Assembly (NCBI GenBank): GCA_963603285.1
Contig: CAVCMG010000003.1
Coordinates: forward strand, 1 to 64,000
Reading direction: 5' to 3'
Source of the DNA: UBA11957 sp963603285
GTDB lineage: Bacteria; Bacillota; Clostridia; Lachnospirales; Lachnospiraceae
Length of the DNA stretch: 64,000 bases
Each line of letters opens with the position of its first letter. Position 1 is the first letter of the stretch. The position numbers and the translations under genes are program-made. The notes beneath the pieces are model-generated. The model ran no database searches. It had not been told where the DNA came from and was given only the letters and a program-made list of their open reading frames with translations. Of the stretch, positions 1 through 8,803 are shown piece after piece.

Positions 1-17
1 ACTATCGTAATTGTAAC

Positions 18-36
18 TGCACGATACTAGCGTGCA
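18..36. other. Short inverted repeat at window edge
   Basis: TGCACG and CGTGCA arms flank a 7-nt loop just past the stop codon of the Rpn gene. There is no clear T-run on the minus strand, so a terminator role is only possible. Confidence 0.3.
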
Positions 37-37
37 T

Positions 38-628
38 TTAAATTTTCAAATAACCAAAGGAATGCTGAAAACACTCCGGATATTCTTTAAATTCTCTGGG
101 ACTGCGTTCAAACAAAACGATCGTGTACACATCCTTTATATCTTTATATGTGAATTTTTTCTTTCTCTCGCTGCGTACTCTCTTATACTGGCGCAACAAG
201 AAATCTGCCGAATAACAGGCACTTCGTTCTCCTGGAAACATATAGCCTATTTTCTGTATTTCCAGATTGACGATACTTCCTGACTCCAACTCCACGACAA
301 TGTCCATAATCAAAAGTGACGATTCATCTGCGATCCTTGTCCCGTCATTTGGAAGTACTTCCAGTATATGTACCTGCTGTCTCAACAGAAGCGATAGAAA
401 TTCATCCAGTCTCTCCGGTGTATATTCTGGATTCATAACCTCTTTAAAAACAAAATCATACAACATTTTAACACCCCTGTTTCCACAGCAAAAATCAAGA
501 AATTCCTCCTGTGCATCCTGCGACCATCGTTTAAACATAACTTTTAATTCATCTTTTGACTGTATTTCTGCAATCACCGCTTCCCTGCTTTGAAGCATCG
601 GAAAATATTGCCGTAACTTGCCTGTCAT
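38..628 (-). CDS. Truncated Rpn-family (PD-(D/E)XK) nuclease
   Basis: The 196-residue protein resembles Rpn-family recombination-promoting nucleases (PD-(D/E)XK transposase-like). The core is visible as IMDIVVEL, a short loop, then NLEIQKIGY, giving the D-xn-E-x-Q arrangement of this fold, followed by ERSACYSADFLLRQY, which is typical after the active site. Family members usually run to about 280-300 residues with a helical tail. This one stops soon after the strand VYTIVLFE, in a region that normally continues, so it is probably C-terminally truncated by a frameshift or deletion. The start has a strong AAGGAGGAG site. A promoter (TTTACA, 17 nt, TATACT) lies upstream. Family assignment is fairly sure; activity is doubtful. 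Confidence 0.7.
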   Translation of the reverse strand: MTGKLRQYFPMLQSREAVIAEIQSKDELKVMFKRWSQDAQEEFLDFCCGNRGVKMLYDFVFKEVMNPEYTPERLDEFLSLLLRQQVHILEVLPNDGTRIADESSLLIMDIVVELESGSIVNLEIQKIGYMFPGERSACYSADFLLRQYKRVRSERKKKFTYKDIKDVYTIVLFERSPREFKEYPECFQHSFGYLKI

Positions 629-721
629 GTGTACAAACTCCTCCTTGTAAAATTATAAATCATTTGATTGGAAAATTATGATTTCAGATTTGAAACCAAT
701 ATAAGATATGTTTATTTAATT

Positions 722-750
722 AGTATAATATAAACCGTCAAAGCTGTAAA
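722..750 (-). promoter_or_regulatory. Promoter of the truncated Rpn gene
   Basis: On the minus strand, TTTACA (745-750) and TATACT (722-727) are separated by 17 nt, about 95 nt upstream of the start codon. Confidence 0.5.
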
Positions 751-783
751 GTGTAACTTTTAGTTTCTTTTTATTTTTCTAAG

Positions 784-826
784 TTAAGTGTTGAGGCCCG
801 ATTCAGTGAATCCCCCCAACACTTAA
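784..826 (-). terminator. Hairpin downstream of the COG3586-like gene
   Basis: TTAAGTGTTG and CAACACTTAA form a 10-bp stem enclosing a smaller GATTC/GAATC hairpin, about 56 nt past the stop codon at 882. The T-run is weak, so termination is plausible rather than certain. Confidence 0.45.
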
Positions 827-881
827 TTTAGAGCTTTTTCTTTTCATTAAATATATACTGCATTATACGAGTTCATCAATT

Positions 882-1772
882 CTACACAGCCTCTTCATAC
901 GCCCTGTTTATCAACACTTTCGCCTTTTGAAAATCCTCTTCTGTCCTGATGGAAATTTCCAGATCCCCTGTACCGTAATGTCCGATACCTCTGGTATCTC
1001 TGGTAAATCCTTCTTCAAGTTCTACCGTATCCGGATCAAGTTTGGTTCGCAGGATGATCTGACGATTGTATACTTCTATGCAAAAAACATTCTGTACCTT
1101 TTTATATGCCAGATACAGTTTCAGTTGATTTTGAATCAGATCCTCTCCCACGTCTTCAATATAACTGCAAAGCGCAGTATATAAATTTTTCAGTGGCTGA
1201 TGCAGTCCGGCCAGCTTCTCCATATGAGATTTCTGTGAGCTGTTTCCAGTCTCTTGCCCTGCCTCCACCAAAGGTCTTGCCACCGGTGCATTCAGATGCT
1301 CAAATACAAGCAAATCATCGTCATATTTGCGATAGCGAACCAGCTTAATATTCCTTTGCATCTGGTTTACTGCGTGTATATCATATCTGTTAAAATCATT
1401 GGCGATGCAGATCACACATGGAACTGACCAGTCAATGTTTTCTGCCACATCCATGCCCAGCTTTTCAATCACAAGCAATTTAAAATCTGCCTTATGATCC
1501 AACAACCAGTCCAGATAAAATAATCCCTGGTTGATCACATTTTCACTGACAGTTCTCTTATATTCAAAAATAACCGGGCTGTTGTTCTCATCCAACCCAA
1601 TGCTGTCCATGCGTCCATCCGTAATCACATACTCGCTTTTCAAAAAGCGCACACCGAAAAATGTTTCCATATTATTCTCAATTGTATTTTGCAGTTCACG
1701 TTCCAAAAGTACTGTAGATGGCATCCGTTCCCTGACCTGCTGGCCGATTTCAAATACTTTTATCTCTGACAT
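882..1772 (-). CDS. COG3586/DUF5655-like protein with nuclease-type motif
   Basis: The 296-residue protein resembles COG3586, annotated as a predicted transport protein although nothing here looks membrane-bound. The N-terminal half carries the PD-(D/E)XK signature GRMDSIGLDENNSPVIFEYKR (approx. residues 53-73), where D and ExK fit a restriction-endonuclease-like active site as in NucS/DUF91 proteins. The C-terminal third (about 190-296) matches a DUF5655-type domain and ends with GTGDLEISIRTEEDFQKA. It lies 43 nt downstream of an 88-residue protein in the same orientation, suggesting co-transcription. A DNA-processing or defence role is inferred from the motif only. There are no transmembrane helices, which argues against the transport label. 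Confidence 0.6.
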   Translation of the reverse strand: MSEIKVFEIGQQVRERMPSTVLLERELQNTIENNMETFFGVRFLKSEYVITDGRMDSIGLDENNSPVIFEYKRTVSENVINQGLFYLDWLLDHKADFKLLVIEKLGMDVAENIDWSVPCVICIANDFNRYDIHAVNQMQRNIKLVRYRKYDDDLLVFEHLNAPVARPLVEAGQETGNSSQKSHMEKLAGLHQPLKNLYTALCSYIEDVGEDLIQNQLKLYLAYKKVQNVFCIEVYNRQIILRTKLDPDTVELEEGFTRDTRGIGHYGTGDLEISIRTEEDFQKAKVLINRAYEEAV

Positions 1773-1815
1773 TTTTACTTTTCTCCATATTTTCTCATCT
1801 ATTATTCACTGAATT

Positions 1816-2082
1816 TCAAAGCCCGTTTCGATACACATCGTTCATCACAGCCTGCGCATGCTCCAGCTCTTTTTTCTGGATAATCGCCTGTCTGTCGCTT
1901 AAGATTGCCAGCATCTCATCCACCACATCCTCAACCCGTGGCTCACTCACCCGGTACAGATAGCCCAGCATCCTTGTTGCCGTGTAATCCGTATTCATAT
2001 GTTTAAAGGCGATCTCCCTGCAGAAATCATCTGGATAGCCTTTTTCCTGCAGGGCACGATATAGTTCTTTTGTCTTATCCAT
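1816..2082 (-). CDS. Small helical protein of unknown function
   Basis: An 88-residue, charged, largely helical protein (starts MDKTKELYRALQEKGY). I do not recognise a named domain. The spacing and composition (CREIAFKHMNTDYTATRMLGYL, cut here as a pattern of alternating charged and hydrophobic residues) suggest a compact helical bundle. It precedes the COG3586-like gene by 43 nt and probably shares its transcript, so it could be a partner or regulator of that protein. It has a good ribosome-binding site (AGAGAGGCAAGATGTAA). No function is claimed. Confidence 0.55.
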   Translation of the reverse strand: MDKTKELYRALQEKGYPDDFCREIAFKHMNTDYTATRMLGYLYRVSEPRVEDVVDEMLAILSDRQAIIQKKELEHAQAVMNDVYRNGL

Positions 2083-2230
2083 TTACATCTTGCCTCTCTC
2101 CATCACAATTTATCAGTCACAATACATCCCATGTTTCTTTTCAAATCATTCATGCGATTAACTTCTATAAAAGCATATACAAAATAGTCTTTTTGCCAAA
2201 AACATTTCATCTTGCTTTCGATGTACACTC

Positions 2231-3187
2231 TCAAAATACATAGCCCATCTCATGAATCTTCTGAATATCCTCTTCCACCGAGATCCCCTTCACCGTCAGC
2301 ATATCTCCCGTAATGGCGGCGTTTGCTCCCGATGCGAAGCAGGAAAATCCGCTGTCTACGAGATAATCTCTCCCGGCTGCCAGACGGATATACTGTTTCG
2401 GCAGTATAAAACGATACAGCGCCACGATCCGCCGCACCTCATCCTTTGTCAGCACCGGATAATCTCCTGTCGGTGTTCCCGGCACGGGATCGAGCATATT
2501 GATGGGCACGGACTGCACATCCAGTTCACGTAAGGTCAGGGCCATATCAATCCGGTCTTCCATCGTCTCTCCAACACCGAAAATACCACCGCTGCAAACC
2601 TCCAGCCCCACCTTGCGGGCAGCCCGGATCGTGGCGATCTTCTCATCGTAGGTATGGCTGGTGCACAATGTAGGAAAATATCTCCTGGAGGTTTCCAGAT
2701 TATTATGGATTCGCTTCACTCCGGCTTCTTTCAATCGCCGAAGCTGCTGTTCCTGCAACAGGCCAAACGAGGTACAGACGATCATCTGCTGCCCGCCACT
2801 GACAGCTTTGATTCCGTCATATATTTTTTCAATATCTCTGTCACTGACACGTTTTCCATTCGAAACCAGACAATAATGCCTGATGCCCTTTTTGCTGCTC
2901 TGTCTTGCATGTTCGATCAGCGCTTCCGGCTCCATCATCGCATGATGTTCCACCGGAACCTTCGCACAGGTCGACTGCGCACAGAACCGGCAGTTTTCCG
3001 AACATTGCCCACCTTTCGCGCTGACTACGGCACAGAGATCAAAATCATCACCGCCAAAGGCTTTTCGGATCTGGTCTGCTGCCGTACACAGCTCCTCTAA
3101 CGACTGCTCTGCAAGCATCATGGCCTCTTCCTTTGTAATCTGGTATCCCTGCACTATTTTTTTCTGTAATTCTTCTGTTATACTCAT
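2231..3187 (-). CDS. bioB: Biotin synthase BioB
   Basis: A radical-SAM enzyme that inserts sulfur into dethiobiotin to make biotin. The radical-SAM cluster motif is CSENCRFC, and the fold carries the expected NNLET and CSGGIFGVGE motifs. The second [2Fe-2S] cluster region and the C-terminal RLAAGRDYL segment match the family. I chose the internal ATG at 3187 (318 residues) because AGGTGA precedes it at good spacing; the longer frame to 3283 adds 32 residues atypical of BioB. No bioA, bioD or bioF is nearby; bioY is 18 kb away, so the cell may salvage dethiobiotin. A BirA-like operator lies at 3299-3329. Confidence 0.95.
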   Translation of the reverse strand: MSITEELQKKIVQGYQITKEEAMMLAEQSLEELCTAADQIRKAFGGDDFDLCAVVSAKGGQCSENCRFCAQSTCAKVPVEHHAMMEPEALIEHARQSSKKGIRHYCLVSNGKRVSDRDIEKIYDGIKAVSGGQQMIVCTSFGLLQEQQLRRLKEAGVKRIHNNLETSRRYFPTLCTSHTYDEKIATIRAARKVGLEVCSGGIFGVGETMEDRIDMALTLRELDVQSVPINMLDPVPGTPTGDYPVLTKDEVRRIVALYRFILPKQYIRLAAGRDYLVDSGFSCFASGANAAITGDMLTVKGISVEEDIQKIHEMGYVF

Positions 3188-3298
3188 GCTGTCACCTGTA
3201 TGTCTTTCGTGTATTCTCGTAACTGTAAAAATACACAGTTCGTATTCTTTTTGCATCGTAGCAGATATTCCGTCAGATTGCAACCGACACCGGCTTAT

Positions 3299-3329
3299 TT
3301 GTCAACCATTTTATTATTCCGTTTTACTT
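3299..3329 (-). promoter_or_regulatory. Candidate BirA operator upstream of bioB
   Basis: TTGTCAACC, 13 nt, GTTTTACTT. The first half matches the Firmicutes BirA half-site TTGTTAACC at 8 of 9 positions and the second at 5 of 9, with the 13-nt spacing also seen at bioY. On the minus strand the site contains a TTGACA that could be the -35 element of bioB. Confidence 0.55.
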
Positions 3330-3486
3330 TTATACTGTTCTTTCCGAATCCTCATCTGCATATTTCATAGGCAAGGCTGTTTTATTCTGGTGTTTATCCC
3401 CCTGGCCTATTATAATAGATTGAGGAAATGGCAAGGCTGTTTTTCGCTATTTCCCCTAATCCTTAAACACCGAAGGGACGCATCCT

Positions 3487-4497
3487 ATGACCCCAGAAAC
3501 CGCCTACCGCATCCTCGGTCTGCCCGACACTGCTGACCGTGCACAGATCAAGAAAACCTACCATCAGCTCCTGCACCGGATCCATCCGGATACGGATGCC
3601 TTTGAGACAGCTGCGTATCCGTACACGATCCAGGAGCTGAATGAAGCCTATGCACTTTTATATAAAAATACAAAAGGCAATACCAGCAAACGATCTTCTA
3701 CCCGCACTGCCAGTCAGACTGCTGCCGGGTCTGCAAAAGCTAAAAAGCGCCATGCCTCCGGAACTTCCTCCCGGACCGGCTGGTCGGCCCCGGAAAATCC
3801 GACAGCCTACGCAGACCGTGACATCTATCATTATGTGGAAGACAGCGACGGCACAAAGCTCGGCACGTTTGTCATCGCCTCCGGTAAATATCTCTGGACG
3901 CCGGAGGAAGATTTTCCGCTGTTTCTGAAAAGTATGTTTGGCTGCAGTGACCGGATTCTTTCCCGGCTGGATCAGCAGTTACAGCGAGATTTTACCTCGC
4001 AGAACCGACTGGCCGCGCAGGCTGAACTGAGCTATCTTCTAGCCCAGCAGTTCATCGATCTTTCCGGCACACTGGCCCGTCTTCTGACCTCCTCATCTTT
4101 TGAAACGGACAATGGTACTGTATATACGGTTCCCGCCATGCTGGAAACCACCGACGCCACAGCAGCGCTGCGATCCGGTATGCTTTTATACCCTTCCGGT
4201 ATCAAAAAACACCGCCTGTTTCTGCAGACCGGCAGACAACAGGCGGCGGGGTATGTTTCTTTTAAAGATGACAGGCTGTATTATGTACTGATTCCTCTGC
4301 TGGAGCAAAAACGGGCACAGGTCAAAATCTCTGTCGCACCACTGACTCGAAGCTGTACCCGGCACAATCATGCCCGCAGGGGAACCTACCGGGATCTTGA
4401 CTTTCAGATCCGGCTGCCAAAAGACTCTGCCGTTACGTTTCCAGAAAGTATACAGCTGCAGATCGATGCCCTTTTGCAGCAATACGGCCAAATATAA
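3487..4497 (+). CDS. J-domain protein with uncharacterised C-terminal region
   Basis: A 336-residue protein starting with a J-domain (about residues 1-65: MTPETAYRILGLP, then the HPD tripeptide in RIHPDTDAF, then an ELNEAYALLY helix). J-domains stimulate DnaK-type Hsp70 ATPases. A Ser/Thr/Lys-rich linker (about 66-115) joins it to an unrecognised domain (about 116-336) lacking the Gly/Phe and Cys-rich zinc regions of DnaJ, so it is a DnaJ-like co-chaperone rather than DnaJ. It is divergent from bioB and convergent with the rhamnosidase; its stop codon lies in the stem of a short shared hairpin. Confidence 0.75.
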   Translation: MTPETAYRILGLPDTADRAQIKKTYHQLLHRIHPDTDAFETAAYPYTIQELNEAYALLYKNTKGNTSKRSSTRTASQTAAGSAKAKKRHASGTSSRTGWSAPENPTAYADRDIYHYVEDSDGTKLGTFVIASGKYLWTPEEDFPLFLKSMFGCSDRILSRLDQQLQRDFTSQNRLAAQAELSYLLAQQFIDLSGTLARLLTSSSFETDNGTVYTVPAMLETTDATAALRSGMLLYPSGIKKHRLFLQTGRQQAAGYVSFKDDRLYYVLIPLLEQKRAQVKISVAPLTRSCTRHNHARRGTYRDLDFQIRLPKDSAVTFPESIQLQIDALLQQYGQI

Positions 4498-4517
4498 ATC
4501 CGGGAAACGGGATTTAT
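4494..4517. terminator. Convergent hairpin containing both stop codons
   Basis: ATAAATCC and GGATTTAT form an 8-bp stem with an 8-nt loop. The TAA of the J-domain gene (4495-4497) lies in one arm and the TAA of the rhamnosidase (4514-4516 on the minus strand) in the other. Confidence 0.5.
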
Positions 4518-7156
4518 CCTATCGTCCAGTGATACTTCCCGTTTCCAACCTCAACCACATTTTCACCAAGGTTGATAACACCTGTGACATTTGGCGGCAG
4601 TTCCACATCCAGATGTATGCTGTCCGCTTCTTTCTTCCAGTACACTGTGATCTTTCCATGGATTGACTCATATTCCGTCTTCGCCCATTCCAGACCGCAG
4701 GCGTACTCCGGATCGATGCGTACTTTCCGGTAGCCCGCTTCTTCCGGCCAGAGGCCACCGATTCTCCGGTACATAAAATCTCCGACGCAGCCAAAAGCGA
4801 AATGATTATAGGAAGAATTGGTTCTGGTTCCGTCCGGCAGTATGGCGGCCCAGTTTTCCCATATGGTGGTGGCATCAAATTTCAGGGCGTAGAGCCAACC
4901 CGGTCTGTCCTGCTGATACAGGATCCGGAATGCTGTTTCAGCTTCCCCATTCTCACATAAAACATCCAAAAGGAACGGTACGGAAAGGAAACCCGTGTCC
5001 AGACTGTCCCCATTTTCATGAATCAGGCGAACCAGCTGCCGGATAGCGCCCTGCTGCTGTTTTTCTGTCAGCATATGCTGGGAAAGTGCCATGACATAGA
5101 GTCCCTGCAGCTGCTGCCGCATCTGTCCATCCTCTGTCACATAGGTTTCTCTGAATACTTTTTTTCCTTTCAGACAAAGTTCCCCATACCTTATGGCATC
5201 TTCCGTTTCACCAAGAAGTTCTGCAATTTTCTGCATACGGTCGGCTACATATACCAGATATCCCAGTGCGATCTCTTCTTTCGTTTTTAAAGCGGTCTGC
5301 ATGGGATCATGTGTCTGCGCCACAATACTGGGAATCAGCCAGTCACCAAAATGAAACAACCTTCCCCAGCCCAGCAGGTCATCTCCCGCCTGTGCTGTCA
5401 TATAGTCCATCCAGGCCTTCATCATCGGATAATTTTCCTTCAGAACCGCTGTATTTCCATACGCCTGATACAGGGCATACGGAACCAGCACACAGGCATC
5501 TCCCCAGCCTGCAGAACTGATGTGGGGATCTCCGTTATTTCCATTGACATATTTATTGCTGTCGATATCCGGCACAACATGAGGAATCTGTCCGTCAGCA
5601 TGCTGCTCTGCCCGCATATCCCGGAGCCAGCGGCCAAGAAAGCTCTGCATGTCCATATTGAAAACGGCCGTGGGCGCATACACTTCCATGTCCCCCGTCC
5701 ATCCGGCACGCTCTCTCTGCGGACAATCCGTCGGAACACACAGCATATTGCCCTGCTGGGAACGGTAAATATTGTCCTGCAGCCGGTTCAGACGTTCATC
5801 AGAGCAGCTAAACGATCCTGTTTTATCCTGTCGGCTTGTCAGCACACAGATCGTAAAATCTTTCGGATCTACATCAGGAAGTCCCGTTACCTTCACATAA
5901 CGGAAGCCATGAAATGTAAACTGCGGTTCATATACTGTTCTGTTTCCCGCTGGAATGATGCGGTCTTTCTGATTTTTGTTCTGTCCCATAATATTCTGCA
6001 TGAAATTACCGTCTGCATCCAGTACCTCGCTGTGCTCAAGACCGATCTCCACACCGGGTTCCGTTGCCGTGGCAAATTTCGTATAGCCGCAGATATTTTC
6101 TCCGGCATCCAGAACGATTTCTCCCTTTGGTGTGCGTAAAAGCTTCGGCTGGATCTCTTTTACACACCAGACAGGATCAATACTCTGCGCACAGAGAATA
6201 TCCGTACTCTGTTCCTTTATCTGTACAGCATTCCATGTACTGTCGTCAAATCCCGGCTGTGAAAAATTCTCAGGTATCCTGTTTTCGTCCAGATATTCTC
6301 CCACAAACAGATCCGCATAGATATAACCGCCGGTCTGCCATTTCATCGTTTCATCCGAGCATACGGTCTGCACAGAACCATCCGTGTACTGGATCTCCAT
6401 CTGGAAGAACAGGGCATTTTCCGCTCCGTACTGCTGCCCGATGCCCATAAGGCCGATTTTTCCCGTGTACCAGCCATCTGCCAGAATCACACCTACCGCA
6501 TGCCTTCCCTTTTCCTGCAAAAGATCTGTCACATCGTACGTCTGATACTCCACATAGGTTTTGTACGTGGTGTATTCCGGTGCCAGCAGATGACTGATCT
6601 TTCTACCATCGATTTCACAGGTATATATACCCTGTGCTGTCATATAGATAATCGCACGCTGTACTTTGCGGTCTGTTGCAAATTCCTTACGCATATACAC
6701 CGGTGCATCCAGAATCTCCTCCGGATGTTCTTTTGAATGTACCATACCGGCAAAGATGGCACCGCTGTCTGTTACATCGGTCAGCGGTTTTCTTGTCCGC
6801 ACCGGCTGTACCCAGCACGCCTTCCACGATGTTTTATCCAGATTTCCTGTGGTAAATCTTGCCTTTTCACTGACCGCACTGCAGTCGCTGGTATCCGTAC
6901 TGGTCACCTGCCACGTATATACAGTTTTGCTTTGTAAAGCCGGTCCCTGATAGGTCACATGATCTGTGGTTTCTGCTGTCACGGTGTCCGTATCCCAGAT
7001 CAGCTCCTGACCGCTCCACACCCGGATTCTATATGTTTTCTGAAAGGTATTCTGCTTTGTGCTTTTCAGTTTCCATGAAAAGCGGGGAAGCTGATCGATG
7101 CCTTCCGGATTTTTTCTTTCCAGACACCGCAGGTCATATATACTGTATTCCTGCAT
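4514..7156 (-). CDS. Alpha-L-rhamnosidase (GH78)
   Basis: The 880-residue protein matches bacterial alpha-L-rhamnosidases, which release terminal L-rhamnose from plant glycosides and pectic or flavonoid rhamnosides. An N-terminal beta-sandwich (fibronectin-like, with YTWQV) is followed by a carbohydrate-binding domain and the (alpha/alpha)6 catalytic domain. The catalytic segment reads DCPQRERAGWTGD, with the conserved Glu acid. Later ATTIWENW and SYNHFAFG match the barrel. A beta-sandwich C-terminal domain closes the protein. There is no signal peptide, so it acts in the cytosol on imported rhamnosides. It lies downstream of the GPH symporter in the same orientation and is probably co-transcribed with it. 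Confidence 0.92.
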   Translation of the reverse strand: MQEYSIYDLRCLERKNPEGIDQLPRFSWKLKSTKQNTFQKTYRIRVWSGQELIWDTDTVTAETTDHVTYQGPALQSKTVYTWQVTSTDTSDCSAVSEKARFTTGNLDKTSWKACWVQPVRTRKPLTDVTDSGAIFAGMVHSKEHPEEILDAPVYMRKEFATDRKVQRAIIYMTAQGIYTCEIDGRKISHLLAPEYTTYKTYVEYQTYDVTDLLQEKGRHAVGVILADGWYTGKIGLMGIGQQYGAENALFFQMEIQYTDGSVQTVCSDETMKWQTGGYIYADLFVGEYLDENRIPENFSQPGFDDSTWNAVQIKEQSTDILCAQSIDPVWCVKEIQPKLLRTPKGEIVLDAGENICGYTKFATATEPGVEIGLEHSEVLDADGNFMQNIMGQNKNQKDRIIPAGNRTVYEPQFTFHGFRYVKVTGLPDVDPKDFTICVLTSRQDKTGSFSCSDERLNRLQDNIYRSQQGNMLCVPTDCPQRERAGWTGDMEVYAPTAVFNMDMQSFLGRWLRDMRAEQHADGQIPHVVPDIDSNKYVNGNNGDPHISSAGWGDACVLVPYALYQAYGNTAVLKENYPMMKAWMDYMTAQAGDDLLGWGRLFHFGDWLIPSIVAQTHDPMQTALKTKEEIALGYLVYVADRMQKIAELLGETEDAIRYGELCLKGKKVFRETYVTEDGQMRQQLQGLYVMALSQHMLTEKQQQGAIRQLVRLIHENGDSLDTGFLSVPFLLDVLCENGEAETAFRILYQQDRPGWLYALKFDATTIWENWAAILPDGTRTNSSYNHFAFGCVGDFMYRRIGGLWPEEAGYRKVRIDPEYACGLEWAKTEYESIHGKITVYWKKEADSIHLDVELPPNVTGVINLGENVVEVGNGKYHWTIG

Positions 7157-7199
7157 GATATTTTCTCCTTTTTTTCGCTTATTCTACTTATATTTAACA

Positions 7200-7230
7200 G
7201 CACATCCGGACATCTGCCGTCCGGATGTGC
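7200..7230 (-). other. Intercistronic hairpin between GPH symporter and rhamnosidase
   Basis: GCACATCCGGAC and GTCCGGATGTGC form a perfect 12-bp stem with a 7-nt loop. There is no T-run, so it more likely stabilises or processes mRNA than terminates transcription. Confidence 0.5.
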
Positions 7231-7276
7231 CGTTATAATGCCTTGGTGTCATCATCTGCAACACCCTATCCACATA

Positions 7277-8593
7277 TTATTTTTCATCTACATTCCAGCA
7301 AAGCACACAGATCAGTCCCACCACTGCAATCACTGCCGGTACAAGAGAATGCGCTGCCAGAATGCCCATCAATGCCTCCTGCGTCTGCGGCTGATTTGCC
7401 ACATAACCTGTAGCGGCCAGAAGGAAGCTTACAGCTGCACTGGCAATAGCCTGTCCTACCTTGATAGCAAAAGAATTCATGGAAAAACATGCACCATCTG
7501 CTCTGTACCCCTGTTTTACAGCCACATATTCCGCCGTCTGTGCCAGCATCGTTGTGATCGTAACCATCAGCATACCTGTAGACAGTCCGACAGCGGCAAA
7601 ACAGATAAACAGTACCGGAAGCGGCCCATTTCCTACAACAAAGATCGTTACACCTGCTATAATCTCCACGATAAAAGCCACCGCACCAAGAGTTTTTGCT
7701 GTGATTTTTTTCATCAGCGCCGGAGCTGCTGCAGAAGTAACGATACCAGTTCCCATGCTGATACCCATATACGCACCGATCATATCCTGACGGTTCAGAT
7801 AATAAATCATATAATACGTACCGGACACACTCGGAAGGATCATGGCAAATGAAGCGAACACCATGGCCAGAAGCACCAGCACCAGTGGTTTGCACATGAT
7901 TTTCACAAATCCTTTGAAAATATTGGCCTCCTGCGGCGGGATATCCGGGACATTCACCTCTTTTGTACTGAAATATGTAATCAATGCAAAAATAACGGAA
8001 AACACACCGATGATCACCATAAACAGCGGATAACCCTTTTTCAGATTGGCAACGTCTTTTCCTCCACCCAGCTTAACGATCACATTATACGCTGCTGCAG
8101 AAGCGATAAACATACCGATCGTCGTGAATGTTCTAGCTACACTGATCAGTTTATTCTTTGTATTTTCATTTGTTGACAAAGAAGGCACCATCGACCATAA
8201 CGGTACATCATATGCCGTAAAGATCATACCAGTAATTGTATAGGTAACAGCTGCGTAGGCAACTTTTCCACCCGTACTTAAATCCGGCGTCATAAAGCAC
8301 AATACACAGAATACGGCCAGCGGTACACAGGTAAACAGAATATACGGTCTGTATTTTCCCCGTTTTGTAACCGGACTGCGGTCAGCAATCGCCCCCATCA
8401 TCGGATCATTGATTGCATCCCATATCTTTGTAAACAAAAAGATCATACCTGCTGCCACTGCCGGGATTCCAAATACATCTGTATAAAACAGCAGCAGATA
8501 GGATCCCATTACGCCGAGCGCCAGATCTTTTCCAAGACTGCCAAGTCCGTAGCCCAGGATCTGCGCCCCATTCATATCTTTTTTTTCGTTCAT
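7277..8593 (-). CDS. GPH-family sugar:cation symporter (MFS)
   Basis: A 438-residue, 12-helix carrier of the glycoside-pentoside-hexuronide family (MelB-like). The N-terminal signature is clear: GYGLGSLGKDLA, then LLLFYTDVFGIP, then WDAINDPMMGAIADRS, the cation/sugar-binding helix-loop region. It probably imports a rhamnoside or other glycoside for the rhamnosidase encoded 120 nt downstream. A good AAGGAGGA site precedes the start. Upstream, a TATACT -10 lacks a recognisable -35, which fits activation by the divergent AraC protein (inference). Confidence 0.88.
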   Translation of the reverse strand: MNEKKDMNGAQILGYGLGSLGKDLALGVMGSYLLLFYTDVFGIPAVAAGMIFLFTKIWDAINDPMMGAIADRSPVTKRGKYRPYILFTCVPLAVFCVLCFMTPDLSTGGKVAYAAVTYTITGMIFTAYDVPLWSMVPSLSTNENTKNKLISVARTFTTIGMFIASAAAYNVIVKLGGGKDVANLKKGYPLFMVIIGVFSVIFALITYFSTKEVNVPDIPPQEANIFKGFVKIMCKPLVLVLLAMVFASFAMILPSVSGTYYMIYYLNRQDMIGAYMGISMGTGIVTSAAAPALMKKITAKTLGAVAFIVEIIAGVTIFVVGNGPLPVLFICFAAVGLSTGMLMVTITTMLAQTAEYVAVKQGYRADGACFSMNSFAIKVGQAIASAAVSFLLAATGYVANQPQTQEALMGILAAHSLVPAVIAVVGLICVLCWNVDEK

Positions 8594-8703
8594 CTCTACG
8601 TTCCTCCTTTTTGTAGTGTCCTGAGTATAACAGGACTTTGCGGATTTGAGATTGGGCTGAGGTAATCCTTTCTGATGTATAATTGTAAGATTTCAGCTTT
8701 GTA

Positions 8704-8732
8704 TTGGCATATATTGCAGAATTTACTATAAT
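8704..8732 (+). promoter_or_regulatory. Promoter of the AraC-family gene
   Basis: TTGGCA (8704-8709), 17 nt, TATAAT (8727-8732), about 70 nt upstream of the start codon. Confidence 0.6.
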
Positions 8733-8803
8733 AGAATACACAAATTGACGATGCAAAGAAGATAACCGACTCTCCCGTACCATCGCAGAAAGGACAAAAG
8801 GCT

